From the NCBI RefSeq assembly GCF_003390375.1, contig NZ_QUOT01000001.1:248001-312000 (forward strand): a stretch of DNA of 64,000 nucleotides, written 5' to 3'. Source of the stretch: Thalassotalea euphylliae. GTDB lineage: Bacteria; Pseudomonadota; Gammaproteobacteria; Enterobacterales; Alteromonadaceae. The stretch's first letter is position 1. Each line of letters starts with the position of its first letter. The position numbers and the translations under genes were made by a program. This document shows positions 24,622-33,399 of the stretch, piece by piece. The notes below the pieces were generated by a model that saw only the letters and a list, made by a program, of their open reading frames with translations, ran no database searches and was not told where the DNA came from.

Positions 24622-25407
24622 ATGCCAACACCACTAGAAGTGTTAATTGACCCTGTAACTATAGGTCAACTCATTATTTATGCGGTGCTTATTACGGTAG
24701 AAGTGTTGTGGCCTGCTCGTCAGCTAGCTAGGGTTCCGGGCTGGCACATCAGAACTGCAGGATTTTTCATACTTTACTTGTATCTCGCAACTTATCTGCC
24801 CTTGTTGTGGGATCCCTATTTAGCTTATTATCAGATTGTTAGCTCGGAGTCCGTGCATCCGATTATCTCAATTCTTCTTGCACTGCTTGTTTTTGAGCTT
24901 TTAATTTACCTTTGGCACAGAGGTATGCATAAGTCGCGAGTACTTTGGCGTGTCTTTCATCAGATGCATCACAGTGCAGAGCGTGTAGATACGTTTGGCG
25001 CGTTTTATTTTAGCCCATTAGACATGATAGGTTTCACTTTAGTGGGCAGTTTTGCGTTAACGGTTGGCGTAGGGCTATCACCTGAAGCAATCACTTGGTT
25101 TTTGTTTATCACAATGTTTTTAGTTGTTTTTCAACATACCAATATTAAAACGCCTCAGTGGCTAGGTTATTTTATTCAGCGGCCAGAGAGTCATTCTGTT
25201 CATCATCGTCGTGGCGTTCATGCTTACAACTATTCAGATTTACCAATAATTGACATTATCTTTGGTACTTTCAACAACCCAAGAAATTTCATTGAAGAAG
25301 TTGGCTTTTACAAAGGCGCTTCAAAAAGAGTAGGGGATATGCTTATGTTTCGAGATATTGTGAGCGATAAGCTAGATTCAGAAAGCGTCAAAACCACCCT
25401 TCTATAA
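24622..25407 (+). CDS. Fatty acid hydroxylase / sterol desaturase superfamily membrane protein
   Basis: A 261-residue integral membrane di-iron enzyme. Hydrophobic helices lie at about 12-30, 47-65, 75-98 and 136-170. The histidine clusters that bind the di-iron centre are present: WHRGMH, FHQMHHS and HSVHHRRGVHAYNY. AAGGAGAG lies just before the ATG. Members hydroxylate or desaturate lipids; the bacterial substrate cannot be read from sequence. It is divergent from the CadC-like regulator with a gap of about 145 bp containing repeats of the AAACGCAA type. Confidence 0.87.
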   Translation: MPTPLEVLIDPVTIGQLIIYAVLITVEVLWPARQLARVPGWHIRTAGFFILYLYLATYLPLLWDPYLAYYQIVSSESVHPIISILLALLVFELLIYLWHRGMHKSRVLWRVFHQMHHSAERVDTFGAFYFSPLDMIGFTLVGSFALTVGVGLSPEAITWFLFITMFLVVFQHTNIKTPQWLGYFIQRPESHSVHHRRGVHAYNYSDLPIIDIIFGTFNNPRNFIEEVGFYKGASKRVGDMLMFRDIVSDKLDSESVKTTLL

Positions 25408-25511
25408 CGCGAAGGGTGATTAGTGAGACTATGGGAGAGGAGTTATTCTATTCCTTTGGTGATAATTACTTTTTGCCTTGTGCGATAGCTACTTACCACC
25501 TTTAGTGATAA

Positions 25512-26546
25512 CTATTTGCCGCCTTGTGCAATTATCTGGCGAGCAATCTCATCGGCTACCATACCGGTTGGTTTGCCAGTAGATGCTGCCTTAGTGAAAA
25601 CATCTAACAAAGTATCGTAGATCTCTTCAACTTTTTGAGTGGCTTTATCTGGGCAGTAATCATCTTCAAATGAGATATTGATAATGCCACCAGCATTAAT
25701 CACATAATCTGGAGCGTATAAAATACCGCGATCAACTAAAGCTTGATCGTGTTTTGGTGCAGCTAACTGGTTGTTGGCACAACCGCCAATAATTTTTGCT
25801 TTAATACGATCAATCGTCGTGTCGTTGATGGTAGCACCAAGGGCACAAGGAGCATAGATATCACAATCCACATCGTAAATATCATTTAGGCCCACAGCAT
25901 GTGCACCAAATTCTGCTTGTGCTTTATTGACTGCTTCTTGATTGATGTCGGTAACAATCAACTTTGCGCCAGCGTTATGTAGGTGTTCACATAAGTAATA
26001 ACCAACGCTACCTAAGCCTTGTACAGCAACGGTTAAGTCAGTTAAATCATCTCGGTGAAATTTGTGTTTTACTGCCGCTTTTAAGCCTAAAAATGTGCCT
26101 AATGCAGTAAAAGGGGCTGGGTTGCCACTTTTCCCTTCTACACCAGCAACAAACTCAGTTTCGGTATTGGCAATGGCAATATCGCCGGTGGTGATGTTGA
26201 CATCTTCAGCGCTGATATAGCGTCCCGCTAAGCCATTTAAGGCTTGGCCAAAGGCTTTAAACAAGGCTTCAGATTTAATTTTACTAGCATCGCCAATAAT
26301 TACTGACTTACCACCACCCATCGCAAGGCCGGCCATGGCATTTTTATAGGTCATGCCTTTTGATAAACGCAGCACGTCAACTAGTGCTTCTTCATCGGTA
26401 GTGTAATCCCACATCCGACAGCCACCAACTGCGGCACCTAGGGCTGTGCTATGAACTGCGATAATTGCTTTTAACCCACTTTTCTCGTCACTACAAAATA
26501 CGACTTGTTCGTGGTTGTCAAAATCTACTAAATCGAAAAACGCCAC
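25512..26546 (-). CDS. Leucine (Leu/Phe/Val) dehydrogenase
   Basis: A 344-residue NAD-dependent amino acid dehydrogenase that oxidatively deaminates branched-chain or aromatic amino acids. The substrate domain has GGCRMW, the catalytic MTYKNAMAGLAMGGGKS and the ISAEDVN stretch. The Rossmann domain has VQGLGSVGYYL and later CANNQL and APDYVINAGG. The frame runs back to an ATG at 26567, but GGAG lies seven bases before a GTG at 26546 and homologues begin there (AFFDLVDFDNHEQ), so the GTG start is preferred. Leucine, phenylalanine and valine enzymes are hard to tell apart by eye. Confidence 0.88.
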   Translation of the reverse strand: MAFFDLVDFDNHEQVVFCSDEKSGLKAIIAVHSTALGAAVGGCRMWDYTTDEEALVDVLRLSKGMTYKNAMAGLAMGGGKSVIIGDASKIKSEALFKAFGQALNGLAGRYISAEDVNITTGDIAIANTETEFVAGVEGKSGNPAPFTALGTFLGLKAAVKHKFHRDDLTDLTVAVQGLGSVGYYLCEHLHNAGAKLIVTDINQEAVNKAQAEFGAHAVGLNDIYDVDCDIYAPCALGATINDTTIDRIKAKIIGGCANNQLAAPKHDQALVDRGILYAPDYVINAGGIINISFEDDYCPDKATQKVEEIYDTLLDVFTKAASTGKPTGMVADEIARQIIAQGGK

Positions 26547-26774
26547 ACTATTTCTCCATGAAATCAAGGCGAAAGCTTTTTGCTTAGCGCACTTGTGATT
26601 GCGAAAGTGTCGCGAACATTATCACTTACGTAAACGTCACGCTATATACTGTGATTAATTAGTCGTAAAAGAGGTGTTAAAAATTGAATACAAGCTCGAT
26701 GCAGCTTAGAAAATATGCGCTTTGTACGAAAATTATCGCGTTGGTTAAATAGGTTTTTTTGAAAATAATATAAA

Positions 26775-27236
26775 CTAGTGACTGAGGTAGCACTTTTTGA
26801 CTGCTGCATCCATTGTCGCGCAGGCCATTTGCTGTTTGGGCAAACCTGCTTCCATAAACACAGCGCCAACAGGATAGAAGTCATGTTTAACAAAATAATC
26901 TACCGCATCCAGCGGACTATGAATAAATACTTGTTTGAGGTTGAGATCTTTAGCAACTCGCAATAAACCCGCTAGCACTAACTTATCTAGTTTTTGTTTA
27001 CGATGTTCTTTAATAACAGCGATACGGCCTATCTGGCCTGATGGAAGGATGCGACCAGTGGCGACGGGCTCTTGGCTGATATCGTCGCACACCAGCATAT
27101 GAATTGCTTTTCGGTCTTTACGATCAAATTCGACACGCTTAGGGATGCGGTGTTCACAAATAAAAACCCGCTCTCGAACAGTTTTTAACAAGGGAGCGGC
27201 ATGCTCCCACGGAACTCTACATACACTGTATTGCAT
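26775..27236 (-). CDS. GNAT-family N-acetyltransferase
   Basis: A 153-residue GNAT protein. FICEHRIPKRVEFDRKD and HMLVCDD...PVATGRILPSGQIGRIAVIKEHRKQKL match the family core, and HDFYPVGAVFMEAGLPKQQM the C-terminal fold of the ElaA/YjcF-like group. The acetyl-CoA loop, usually R-x-x-G-x-G/A, reads HRKQKLDK with both glycines missing. The start is four bases after the roxA stop, so the two form one unit. The substrate is unknown. Confidence 0.82.
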   Translation of the reverse strand: MQYSVCRVPWEHAAPLLKTVRERVFICEHRIPKRVEFDRKDRKAIHMLVCDDISQEPVATGRILPSGQIGRIAVIKEHRKQKLDKLVLAGLLRVAKDLNLKQVFIHSPLDAVDYFVKHDFYPVGAVFMEAGLPKQQMACATMDAAVKKCYLSH

Positions 27237-27240
27237 ACGA

Positions 27241-28401
27241 TTAATCGATATACCAGTACCCCATATTTAACACTTTAGTTAACATTTGTGTGTTATTCAA
27301 ACAGTGTGTGAAACTTTCTAACTGTTTTGTAGTCAAAGCGACATTTTTTGCCAATAGCTGACCTAATTTGCGTGTTTGCTGCGTTAATGAAATCCGATCA
27401 CCATTAATATACAAGTCACCGTTTTGTTCGTTGATTAGCGCTTTAACACCTAACACAGGGCGAACAAAAATTTCAGGATCTGCTAGATAACCTTTAACCG
27501 CTTCGTCGGTAAATGGCTCCATTGGAATCAGCACTTCTAACGCATGATGACTACGAGTGGTAAAGGTGGCAATCATATCGCTAAACAAATCGATATCACC
27601 GGTTTGCGTTAACATAAATTGTTGCAGTTTTTTAATATCTTCAGCGGCAAGTAACTCTGGCTGGTTGGTGACAGTGCGAGCCGGGTCGTTAAAACGGTGT
27701 TCGGCTAATTGCTTATCAATGACTGCATCCGCTAGCGCTGAAATCATATCTTGGCCACTAGGTGCCTGAAAGCCGACAGAGTAGTTCAATGAATTATCAA
27801 TGGAAACACCGTCATGTGGGTGATTCGGCGGAATATATAAAATATCGCCAGGTTCAGTAATAGCATCAATCACAGGCTCAAATGGTGAGACTTGTTTTAA
27901 GTCTTCATGAGGTAACAACTGTGCTAACGAATCGTCAGGTAAACCCACTTGCCAACGTCTTTTCCCCTCACCTTGGGTGATAAAGACATCGTATTGATCT
28001 AAATGAGGGCCTACGCCGCCGCCGGGTGTGGAAAAGCTGACCATGACATCGTCGATGCGCCAGCTCGGTAAAAACTTGAATGGTTCTAGCATTTGAGCGG
28101 TAGTTTCAGACCAGTTGTTTACCGCTTGCACTAGTAGAGTCCAGTTTTCTTCACCGAACTCGCTAAAATCTTCGAATGGCCCGTGTTTGACTTGCCAGTT
28201 AGTCGGTTCACCACTCTCAGAACCATCATTGGCGATAATACGTGATTCTAACTCTTGCTCCATGGCAAGGCCGGCTAGTTCATCAGCAGAAATTGGATCT
28301 TGGAAGGCTTGAAAACCACCTTTGATCAGAAGTGGCTTTTTTTGCCAATATTCGGCAAGAAATAGTTCAGGGGTTAAATCGCCCCAATTAATGGTGTACA
28401 T
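27241..28401 (-). CDS. roxA: 50S ribosomal protein L16 arginine hydroxylase
   Basis: A 386-residue JmjC/cupin-fold 2-oxoglutarate oxygenase, the RoxA/YcfD family (E. coli 373). In E. coli it beta-hydroxylates an arginine of ribosomal protein L16. The iron ligands are the His and Asp in GPHLDQYDVF and a His in PPNHPHDGVS. The N-terminal WGDLTPELFLAEYWQKKPLLIKG is typical, and a winged-helix C-terminal part (about 260-386) completes the protein. It is followed by a GNAT gene four bases away. Confidence 0.93.
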   Translation of the reverse strand: MYTINWGDLTPELFLAEYWQKKPLLIKGGFQAFQDPISADELAGLAMEQELESRIIANDGSESGEPTNWQVKHGPFEDFSEFGEENWTLLVQAVNNWSETTAQMLEPFKFLPSWRIDDVMVSFSTPGGGVGPHLDQYDVFITQGEGKRRWQVGLPDDSLAQLLPHEDLKQVSPFEPVIDAITEPGDILYIPPNHPHDGVSIDNSLNYSVGFQAPSGQDMISALADAVIDKQLAEHRFNDPARTVTNQPELLAAEDIKKLQQFMLTQTGDIDLFSDMIATFTTRSHHALEVLIPMEPFTDEAVKGYLADPEIFVRPVLGVKALINEQNGDLYINGDRISLTQQTRKLGQLLAKNVALTTKQLESFTHCLNNTQMLTKVLNMGYWYID

Positions 28402-28460
28402 AATCTTTGTCTCTGGTTTCTTGCTTACTGAGCTCTAGTGATAACTCAGTTTCGCAAACA

Positions 28461-28486
28461 AAAAAGAAGACCTAAGCCTTCTTTTT
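28461..28486. terminator. Terminator between purB and roxA
   Basis: AAAAAGAAG (28461-28469) pairs with CTTCTTTTT (28478-28486), with an A-run and T-run on either side. It lies about 60 bases past the purB stop on the minus strand. Confidence 0.75.
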
Positions 28487-28544
28487 GTATCTTTAATTTC
28501 CGTTAGCAATTTCTGACCATAGCCTATTGGCTAACAGTCATCAG

Positions 28545-29912
28545 CTATAATTCGTCGATAAAGGCAACAGCGCGGCCAATATAAGTTGCCGGTGTTAGCT
28601 CAGCAAGCTCTGCCTTAGCTGCTTCTGGCATATCAAGATTAGCGACAAACTCGCGCATTACTTCAGCGTTTACGCGCTTACCACGAGTTAACTCTTTTAG
28701 TTTTTCATAAGGCTTTTCAATACCGTAACGACGCATTACCGTTTGAATTGGCTCAGCTAAAAGTTCCCAGTTTTGATCTAGTTCATCTGCTAATGATTTT
28801 TCATTCACTTCTAACTTGCTGATACCTTTTAGTGTCGCTGCGTAGGCAATTAGAGCATGACCAAAACCAACACCTAAGTTACGAAGTACAGTAGAGTCCG
28901 TTAAGTCACGTTGCCAGCGAGAAACAGGAAGCTTTTGTGCAAGGTGAGCAAATAACGCATTCGCAATACCTAAGTTACCTTCTGAGTTTTCAAAGTCGAT
29001 AGGGTTAACTTTGTGCGGCATAGTTGAAGAACCAATTTCACCCGCAACGGTTTTTTGCTTGAAGTGACCCAGTGCAATGTAGGCCCAAATGTCGCGATCG
29101 AAGTCGATCAAAATTGTGTTAAATCGTGCTACTGCATCAAATAGCTCAGCAATGTAATCGTGCGGCTCAATTTGGGTAGTGAATGCATTCCACGTAACGC
29201 CTAATGAAGTGACAAATTCATTTGAGAAGTTATGCCAGTCAAGGTTAGGGTAGGCAGAAAGGTGAGCGTTGTAGTTACCGACAGCACCGTTGATTTTACC
29301 TAACAATTCAACTTGAGCAATTTGCTCGCGTTGGCGTTTTAAACGAATGTAAACATTCGCCATTTCTTTACCCATGGTGGTAGGTGACGCAGGTTGACCG
29401 TGCGTGCGCGCCATCATAGGAATAGTTTTGTACTCAACCGCTAAGGCTTTAACCGCCGCTAAGATTTCATCAACAACAGGTAATAACACTTGTTCACGAC
29501 ATTCTTTAAGCATTAACGCGTGTGACAGGTTGTTGATGTCTTCTGAAGTACAAGCAAAGTGAATAAACTCTGTTACCGCGTTTAGCTCTGCGTTGTCAGC
29601 AATTTTTTCTTTTAAGAAGTATTCAACCGCTTTTACATCGTGGTTGGTAGTTGCTTCAATGGTTTTAACGCGTAGTGCATCTTCTTCGCTAAAGTTAGCA
29701 ACGATGGCGTCAAGTACTGCATTAGCTTCGCCGGAAAATGCAGGAACTTCTGTGATGTCAGCAGTGGCTGCTAACTTTTGTAACCAACGTACTTCGACGG
29801 TAACGCGGTATTTGATTAGGCCAAATTCACTGAAAATAGGGCGTAAGGCTTTGGTTTTGCTGCCGTAACGACCATCAACCGGTGAAATTGCTGTTAATGC
29901 TGAAAGTTCCAT
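28545..29912 (-). CDS. purB: Adenylosuccinate lyase
   Basis: A 455-residue fumarase/aspartase-superfamily enzyme, the same length as E. coli PurB (456). It splits SAICAR in IMP synthesis and adenylosuccinate in AMP synthesis, releasing fumarate. The signature GSSTMPHKVNPIDFENSEGN contains the catalytic serine loop, and ARTHGQPASPTTMGKE and the early ISPVDGRYGSKT are typical. It is last in a conserved rluE-nudJ-mnmA-hflD-purB order, about 110 bases after hflD, and ends at its own terminator. Confidence 0.97.
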   Translation of the reverse strand: MELSALTAISPVDGRYGSKTKALRPIFSEFGLIKYRVTVEVRWLQKLAATADITEVPAFSGEANAVLDAIVANFSEEDALRVKTIEATTNHDVKAVEYFLKEKIADNAELNAVTEFIHFACTSEDINNLSHALMLKECREQVLLPVVDEILAAVKALAVEYKTIPMMARTHGQPASPTTMGKEMANVYIRLKRQREQIAQVELLGKINGAVGNYNAHLSAYPNLDWHNFSNEFVTSLGVTWNAFTTQIEPHDYIAELFDAVARFNTILIDFDRDIWAYIALGHFKQKTVAGEIGSSTMPHKVNPIDFENSEGNLGIANALFAHLAQKLPVSRWQRDLTDSTVLRNLGVGFGHALIAYAATLKGISKLEVNEKSLADELDQNWELLAEPIQTVMRRYGIEKPYEKLKELTRGKRVNAEVMREFVANLDMPEAAKAELAELTPATYIGRAVAFIDEL

Positions 29913-30021
29913 AGTTTTTTCCTACAACAAATGTTTTGGTTTGTTATTAATTAAGTGTGAACGTTAAAAACTTTTCTTGGCGAAACTTTTATTAAGTACT
30001 TCGTTTATTTACTAAAGCTAC

Positions 30022-30639
30022 CTAGTAAATTTCGCCTAATAATTGCTCTGCTTGTGCTAATATCTTTGTTCTTGAAAACAAAATATTGCGGCGTTTGCCA
30101 CCAACTTGTCGCCATAAAACGGCGCTACGAATACCGGCTAATAATAATGCTCGGATCTTATGCTGATTGCTTTCCTGCTTTAATATAGCAGGTTCACCTG
30201 CTACCTGAATGCGCGCACCCAGCGGGCTAATAATATCGCTGTAAATGCTGGCAAAGCTGTTTAGCAAGGTATTGCTGTCAACATTGTAATGACCACTTTG
30301 ACGTTTCGCTTGGTCAATGCGTTCACCCAACACGCCAAGTTGTTTGCGGTTTTTAGTTAAACGACGCTCTAGGTTTAACAGGCTAACTATATAGCGGGTT
30401 AATTCAGGGTCTTTTTGCTTAGTTTGATCGCCAAGGTGGCTGACTAATACCTGTAACCCTGGTTTTATGTTGGCTAAATTACCGCCATATACCGCTAGTG
30501 TATTTTCAGGCGAGGTATTGGTAATACCGCTTAGCATTGTGCTCAGCTGTTGCTCGTCAATTTCCCCTTGACGCGCTAGCTTTTGTACCATGCTGGCTAT
30601 CTGGCAGATAGCAGCAAAAGTGATAGTTTGATCTCTCAT
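30022..30639 (-). CDS. hflD: High frequency lysogenization protein HflD
   Basis: A 205-residue HflD (E. coli 213). In E. coli it is a membrane-associated protein that binds phage lambda CII and affects lysogeny; its host role is uncertain. Family features are the QIASMVQKLARQG opening, the GGNLANIKPGLQVL region, and SPLGARIQVAGEP followed by KIRALLLAGIRSAVLWRQVGGKR. It starts five bases after the mnmA stop, so the two genes are coupled, and it precedes purB, the order seen across gammaproteobacteria. Confidence 0.95.
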   Translation of the reverse strand: MRDQTITFAAICQIASMVQKLARQGEIDEQQLSTMLSGITNTSPENTLAVYGGNLANIKPGLQVLVSHLGDQTKQKDPELTRYIVSLLNLERRLTKNRKQLGVLGERIDQAKRQSGHYNVDSNTLLNSFASIYSDIISPLGARIQVAGEPAILKQESNQHKIRALLLAGIRSAVLWRQVGGKRRNILFSRTKILAQAEQLLGEIY

Positions 30640-30644
30640 ACAGC

Positions 30645-31802
30645 TTATCGAATTAGTGTATTAATAATGCCGCCACCTAAGCACACTTCGTCTTGGTAAA
30701 ATACCACTGACTGGCCCGGTGTTACTGAGCTTTGTTGCTCATCGAATAGAATTTCATACTCGTCATTTTCAAGCGGTGTTACTGTACAAACAACATCCTG
30801 CTGGCGATAACGGGTTTTGACTGTGCATTTAAATGGTGCTGTGATCTCATTGCGATCCACCCAATGCAGTTGATTCGCAATTAAGCCTTTTGAAAATAGG
30901 CGAGGGTGATTATGGCCTTGACCCACAATCAGTACATTGCGTTTTAAATCTTTGTCTACCACATACCAAGGCTCATCACCGGCATTGGCCATACCGCCAA
31001 TACGTAAGCCTTTGCGTTGACCTAGCGTGTGGTACATTAAACCATCGTGCTCGCCAATCACTTCACCTTCGGCAGATTCAATTTTACCCGGCTGAGCTGG
31101 TAAGAATTTTTGCAAGAAATCTTTGAATTTCCGCTCGCCAATAAAACAAATACCCGTGCTGTCTTTTTTGTTGTGAGTAATTAAATCAGCCTCTTCGGCG
31201 ATAGCGCGTACCTCAGGCTTTTCAATATGACCCACGGGGAATAGCGTTTGGCCTACCTGCTTATGGCTTAATGTGTAAAGGAAGTAGCTTTGATCTTTGT
31301 TGTTGTCTAAACCGCGGATCATATGCCATTTGCCTTCACCGCTCGCATCTTCGCGATATTCACGCTGTACGTAGTGACCTGTGGCAATGTAATCAGCACC
31401 TAAGTCTTCACAAGCAAATTCTAAAAAGGCTTTAAATTTAATTTCTTTGTTACACATGATGTCTGGATTAGGAGTACGACCTGCTTTGTATTCAGCAAGG
31501 AAGTATTCAAATACGTTGTCCCAGTACTCAGTGGCGAAATTGATGGTGTGTAACTTGATGCCAAGCTTGTCACATACTGCTTGTGCATCTTTTAGATCTT
31601 CTTCTGCGGCGCAGTATTCGTCGTTGTCGTCTTCTTCCCAGTTCTTCATAAACAAGCCTTCAACCTGATAGCCTTGCTGCTGAAGCAAGTAGGCTGATAC
31701 AGATGAATCGACTCCGCCAGACATACCAACAATAACGCGTGTGTCTTGTGGCGCCTTTGTATTTGGTGCGATGGCTAATGATGAAGTTGCAATAGATGAC
31801 AT
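30645..31802 (-). CDS. mnmA: tRNA-specific 2-thiouridylase
   Basis: A 385-residue PP-loop ATPase that adds the 2-thio group to U34 of tRNA-Lys, -Glu and -Gln, using sulfur relayed by the Tus proteins. The PP-loop is GMSGGVDSSV (about 25-34). The two catalytic cysteines are in NPDIMCNKEIKF and TGICFIGERKF. It sits between nudJ and hflD in the usual order. The N-terminus is about 15 residues longer than usual, so a later start is conceivable, but MSSIATSSLAIA begins with the only upstream ATG. Confidence 0.96.
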   Translation of the reverse strand: MSSIATSSLAIAPNTKAPQDTRVIVGMSGGVDSSVSAYLLQQQGYQVEGLFMKNWEEDDNDEYCAAEEDLKDAQAVCDKLGIKLHTINFATEYWDNVFEYFLAEYKAGRTPNPDIMCNKEIKFKAFLEFACEDLGADYIATGHYVQREYREDASGEGKWHMIRGLDNNKDQSYFLYTLSHKQVGQTLFPVGHIEKPEVRAIAEEADLITHNKKDSTGICFIGERKFKDFLQKFLPAQPGKIESAEGEVIGEHDGLMYHTLGQRKGLRIGGMANAGDEPWYVVDKDLKRNVLIVGQGHNHPRLFSKGLIANQLHWVDRNEITAPFKCTVKTRYRQQDVVCTVTPLENDEYEILFDEQQSSVTPGQSVVFYQDEVCLGGGIINTLIR

Positions 31803-31892
31803 TAATTAATTGACCACGATAGAAAAAAGGCGCCGAATTATAGCATAGGGATTTTTTATAGCATAGAGGCCACAAGTCGCCTCCATTCAGTT

Positions 31893-32393
31893 TTACAGGT
31901 TAGTTTTTAGCATAGATAGCGATATCTTATGCCCTGCTAAATAGTCTTCAATACATTCAAGTACCATAGGACTACGAAGCTGATTTTTTATCGCTTTAAT
32001 TTCTTCTAGGGTAAACCAGTGGCAAGCGATGATATCGCTGTCTTGCGGTTGGCAGACAGGCCATTTGTTATCTTCTTTAGTTGAGTCTAGATGGGTCAAA
32101 TTACTTAGCTCGTAGACAAAACAAAAGCGTAAAAAATAAAGGTTTAACTCAGAGCGATGAAAGTAGTAAATGCCAGAAGCATAAGCAGGCTCACCAGTTA
32201 ATCCCGTCTCTTCCTGTAATTCTCTATTTGCTGCAGCCACCAGATTTTCGTTTGCTTCTAAGTGACCGGCAGGTTGATTAAAAACAGTGTTGCCATTTTC
32301 CCTTTCTTCTACCAAGAGAAACTTACCTTGATGGTGGACGATAGCTGCAACAGTCGTATTAGGCTTAAATTGTGTAACGCCGTGGTCATTCAT
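31893..32393 (-). CDS. nudJ: Nudix hydrolase NudJ (phosphatase)
   Basis: A 166-residue Nudix protein. The Nudix box GHLEANENLVAAANRELQEE (residues about 43-62) followed by TGL has the Gx5Ex7REUxEExGU residues that bind magnesium. NudJ (YmfB) hydrolyses nucleoside di- and triphosphates and HMP-PP, a thiamine precursor, in E. coli. Assignment to NudJ rests on the position directly upstream of mnmA and on NQPAGHLE and the SGIYYFHRSELNLYFLRF region. Confidence 0.88.
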   Translation of the reverse strand: MNDHGVTQFKPNTTVAAIVHHQGKFLLVEERENGNTVFNQPAGHLEANENLVAAANRELQEETGLTGEPAYASGIYYFHRSELNLYFLRFCFVYELSNLTHLDSTKEDNKWPVCQPQDSDIIACHWFTLEEIKAIKNQLRSPMVLECIEDYLAGHKISLSMLKTNL

Positions 32394-32493
32394 TGATTTA
32401 GGTACGCTCTTTTTGTTATTAACTAGTTTTCTTTTGCTTTTGTAGTACGGTCGGGATTATTACTACGTTTTCTCTGTAACTTGCTTGATAAGC

Positions 32494-33360
32494 TCAACTT
32501 ATTCTCAGCCTTTCTTTGGCGCGTCTTTGGCGCGTCTTTGGCTTGCTAGGAGTTATTGTTTTTGTGCTCGTTGTCGCTTTTTTATTCGCCTTTGTACTAG
32601 GTGCGTTCATTGAATCTTGTTTGACCAAAATAAACTCACCATTCGCAATATTATCGAGCGTCCATTCGCCAATGGCATAGCGAACTAAGCGCAGTGTTGG
32701 GTGACCAATATGTGCGGTCATGCGTCGTACTTGACGGTTTCGACCTTCGGTAATAATAATTTCCAACCAAGTGGTGGGAATATTCTTTCTTTCGCGAATA
32801 GGGGGATTACGAGGCCAAATGTTTGGCGCTGAAATAATTTTTACTTTCGCAGGCTTAGTAGGGCCATCGTTGAGTTCCACACCTTGGCGAAGTGCTTTTA
32901 GCTTATCTTCAGTGGGGACACCTTCTACTTGTACCCAGTAAGTTTTCGGCGCTTTGAACTTAGGGCTGGCTATTTTATGCTGCAATTGACCGTCGTTAGT
33001 GAGTAGCAATAATCCTTCGCTGTCTTTATCTAAACGACCCGCCGCATATACCTCTGGAATAGGGATAAAATCTTTTAATGTTTGTCGATGTTGATCATCG
33101 GTAAATTGGCAAAGCACATCATACGGTTTGTTAAATAAGACAATTTTTCGATTTTTATCTGAAATTGGGGATTTTTTCTTTACTGGTCTGACCTTGTTGG
33201 AAAGATGACCTTTAGCCCTTGTTCTTGCGTTTGTGTTGAGGCGTGTCAACGTATCTTGCCTTATTAAATTATGGTTAGGTTGAGTGCCTGCTATTTTAAA
33301 GTAGTTTGTTTTTAAGTAATATGCGCCATCGAAAAAATTTTTTGTTGCTGAGTTTGTCAC
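32494..33360 (-). CDS. rluE: 23S rRNA pseudouridine synthase (RluE type)
   Basis: A 288-residue RsuA-family pseudouridine synthase. The catalytic loop AAGRLDKDSEGLLLLTNDG contains the nucleophilic Asp, and ITEGRNRQVRRMTAHIGHPT follows. There is no S4 domain, as in RluE, which modifies U2457 of 23S rRNA in E. coli, and the synteny with nudJ-mnmA-hflD-purB supports that. An N-terminal extension (about 60 residues) and a Lys/Arg/Thr-rich tail (from about residue 255) are longer than in E. coli (217). The tail is partly encoded by an 11-bp tandem repeat. Confidence 0.88.
   Translation of the reverse strand: MTNSATKNFFDGAYYLKTNYFKIAGTQPNHNLIRQDTLTRLNTNARTRAKGHLSNKVRPVKKKSPISDKNRKIVLFNKPYDVLCQFTDDQHRQTLKDFIPIPEVYAAGRLDKDSEGLLLLTNDGQLQHKIASPKFKAPKTYWVQVEGVPTEDKLKALRQGVELNDGPTKPAKVKIISAPNIWPRNPPIRERKNIPTTWLEIIITEGRNRQVRRMTAHIGHPTLRLVRYAIGEWTLDNIANGEFILVKQDSMNAPSTKANKKATTSTKTITPSKPKTRQRRAKERLRIS
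32514..32542 (+). repeat. 11-bp tandem repeat inside the end of rluE
   Basis: CTTTGGCGCGT occurs at 32514-32524 and 32525-32535, followed by a partial CTTTGGC (32536-32542). It encodes part of the basic C-terminal tail. A unit of 11 is not a multiple of three, so a gain or loss would change the tail and the stop. Confidence 0.85.
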
Positions 33361-33399
33361 GAGCTTGGTGGCACGTTCTTAACGAAACTAGGATATTCA

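Noticed and set aside
26642..26893. 83-aa minus-strand frame downstream of the leucine dehydrogenase start
   Set aside because: It is out of frame with, and overlaps, the GNAT gene and lacks protein-like composition or a ribosome site.
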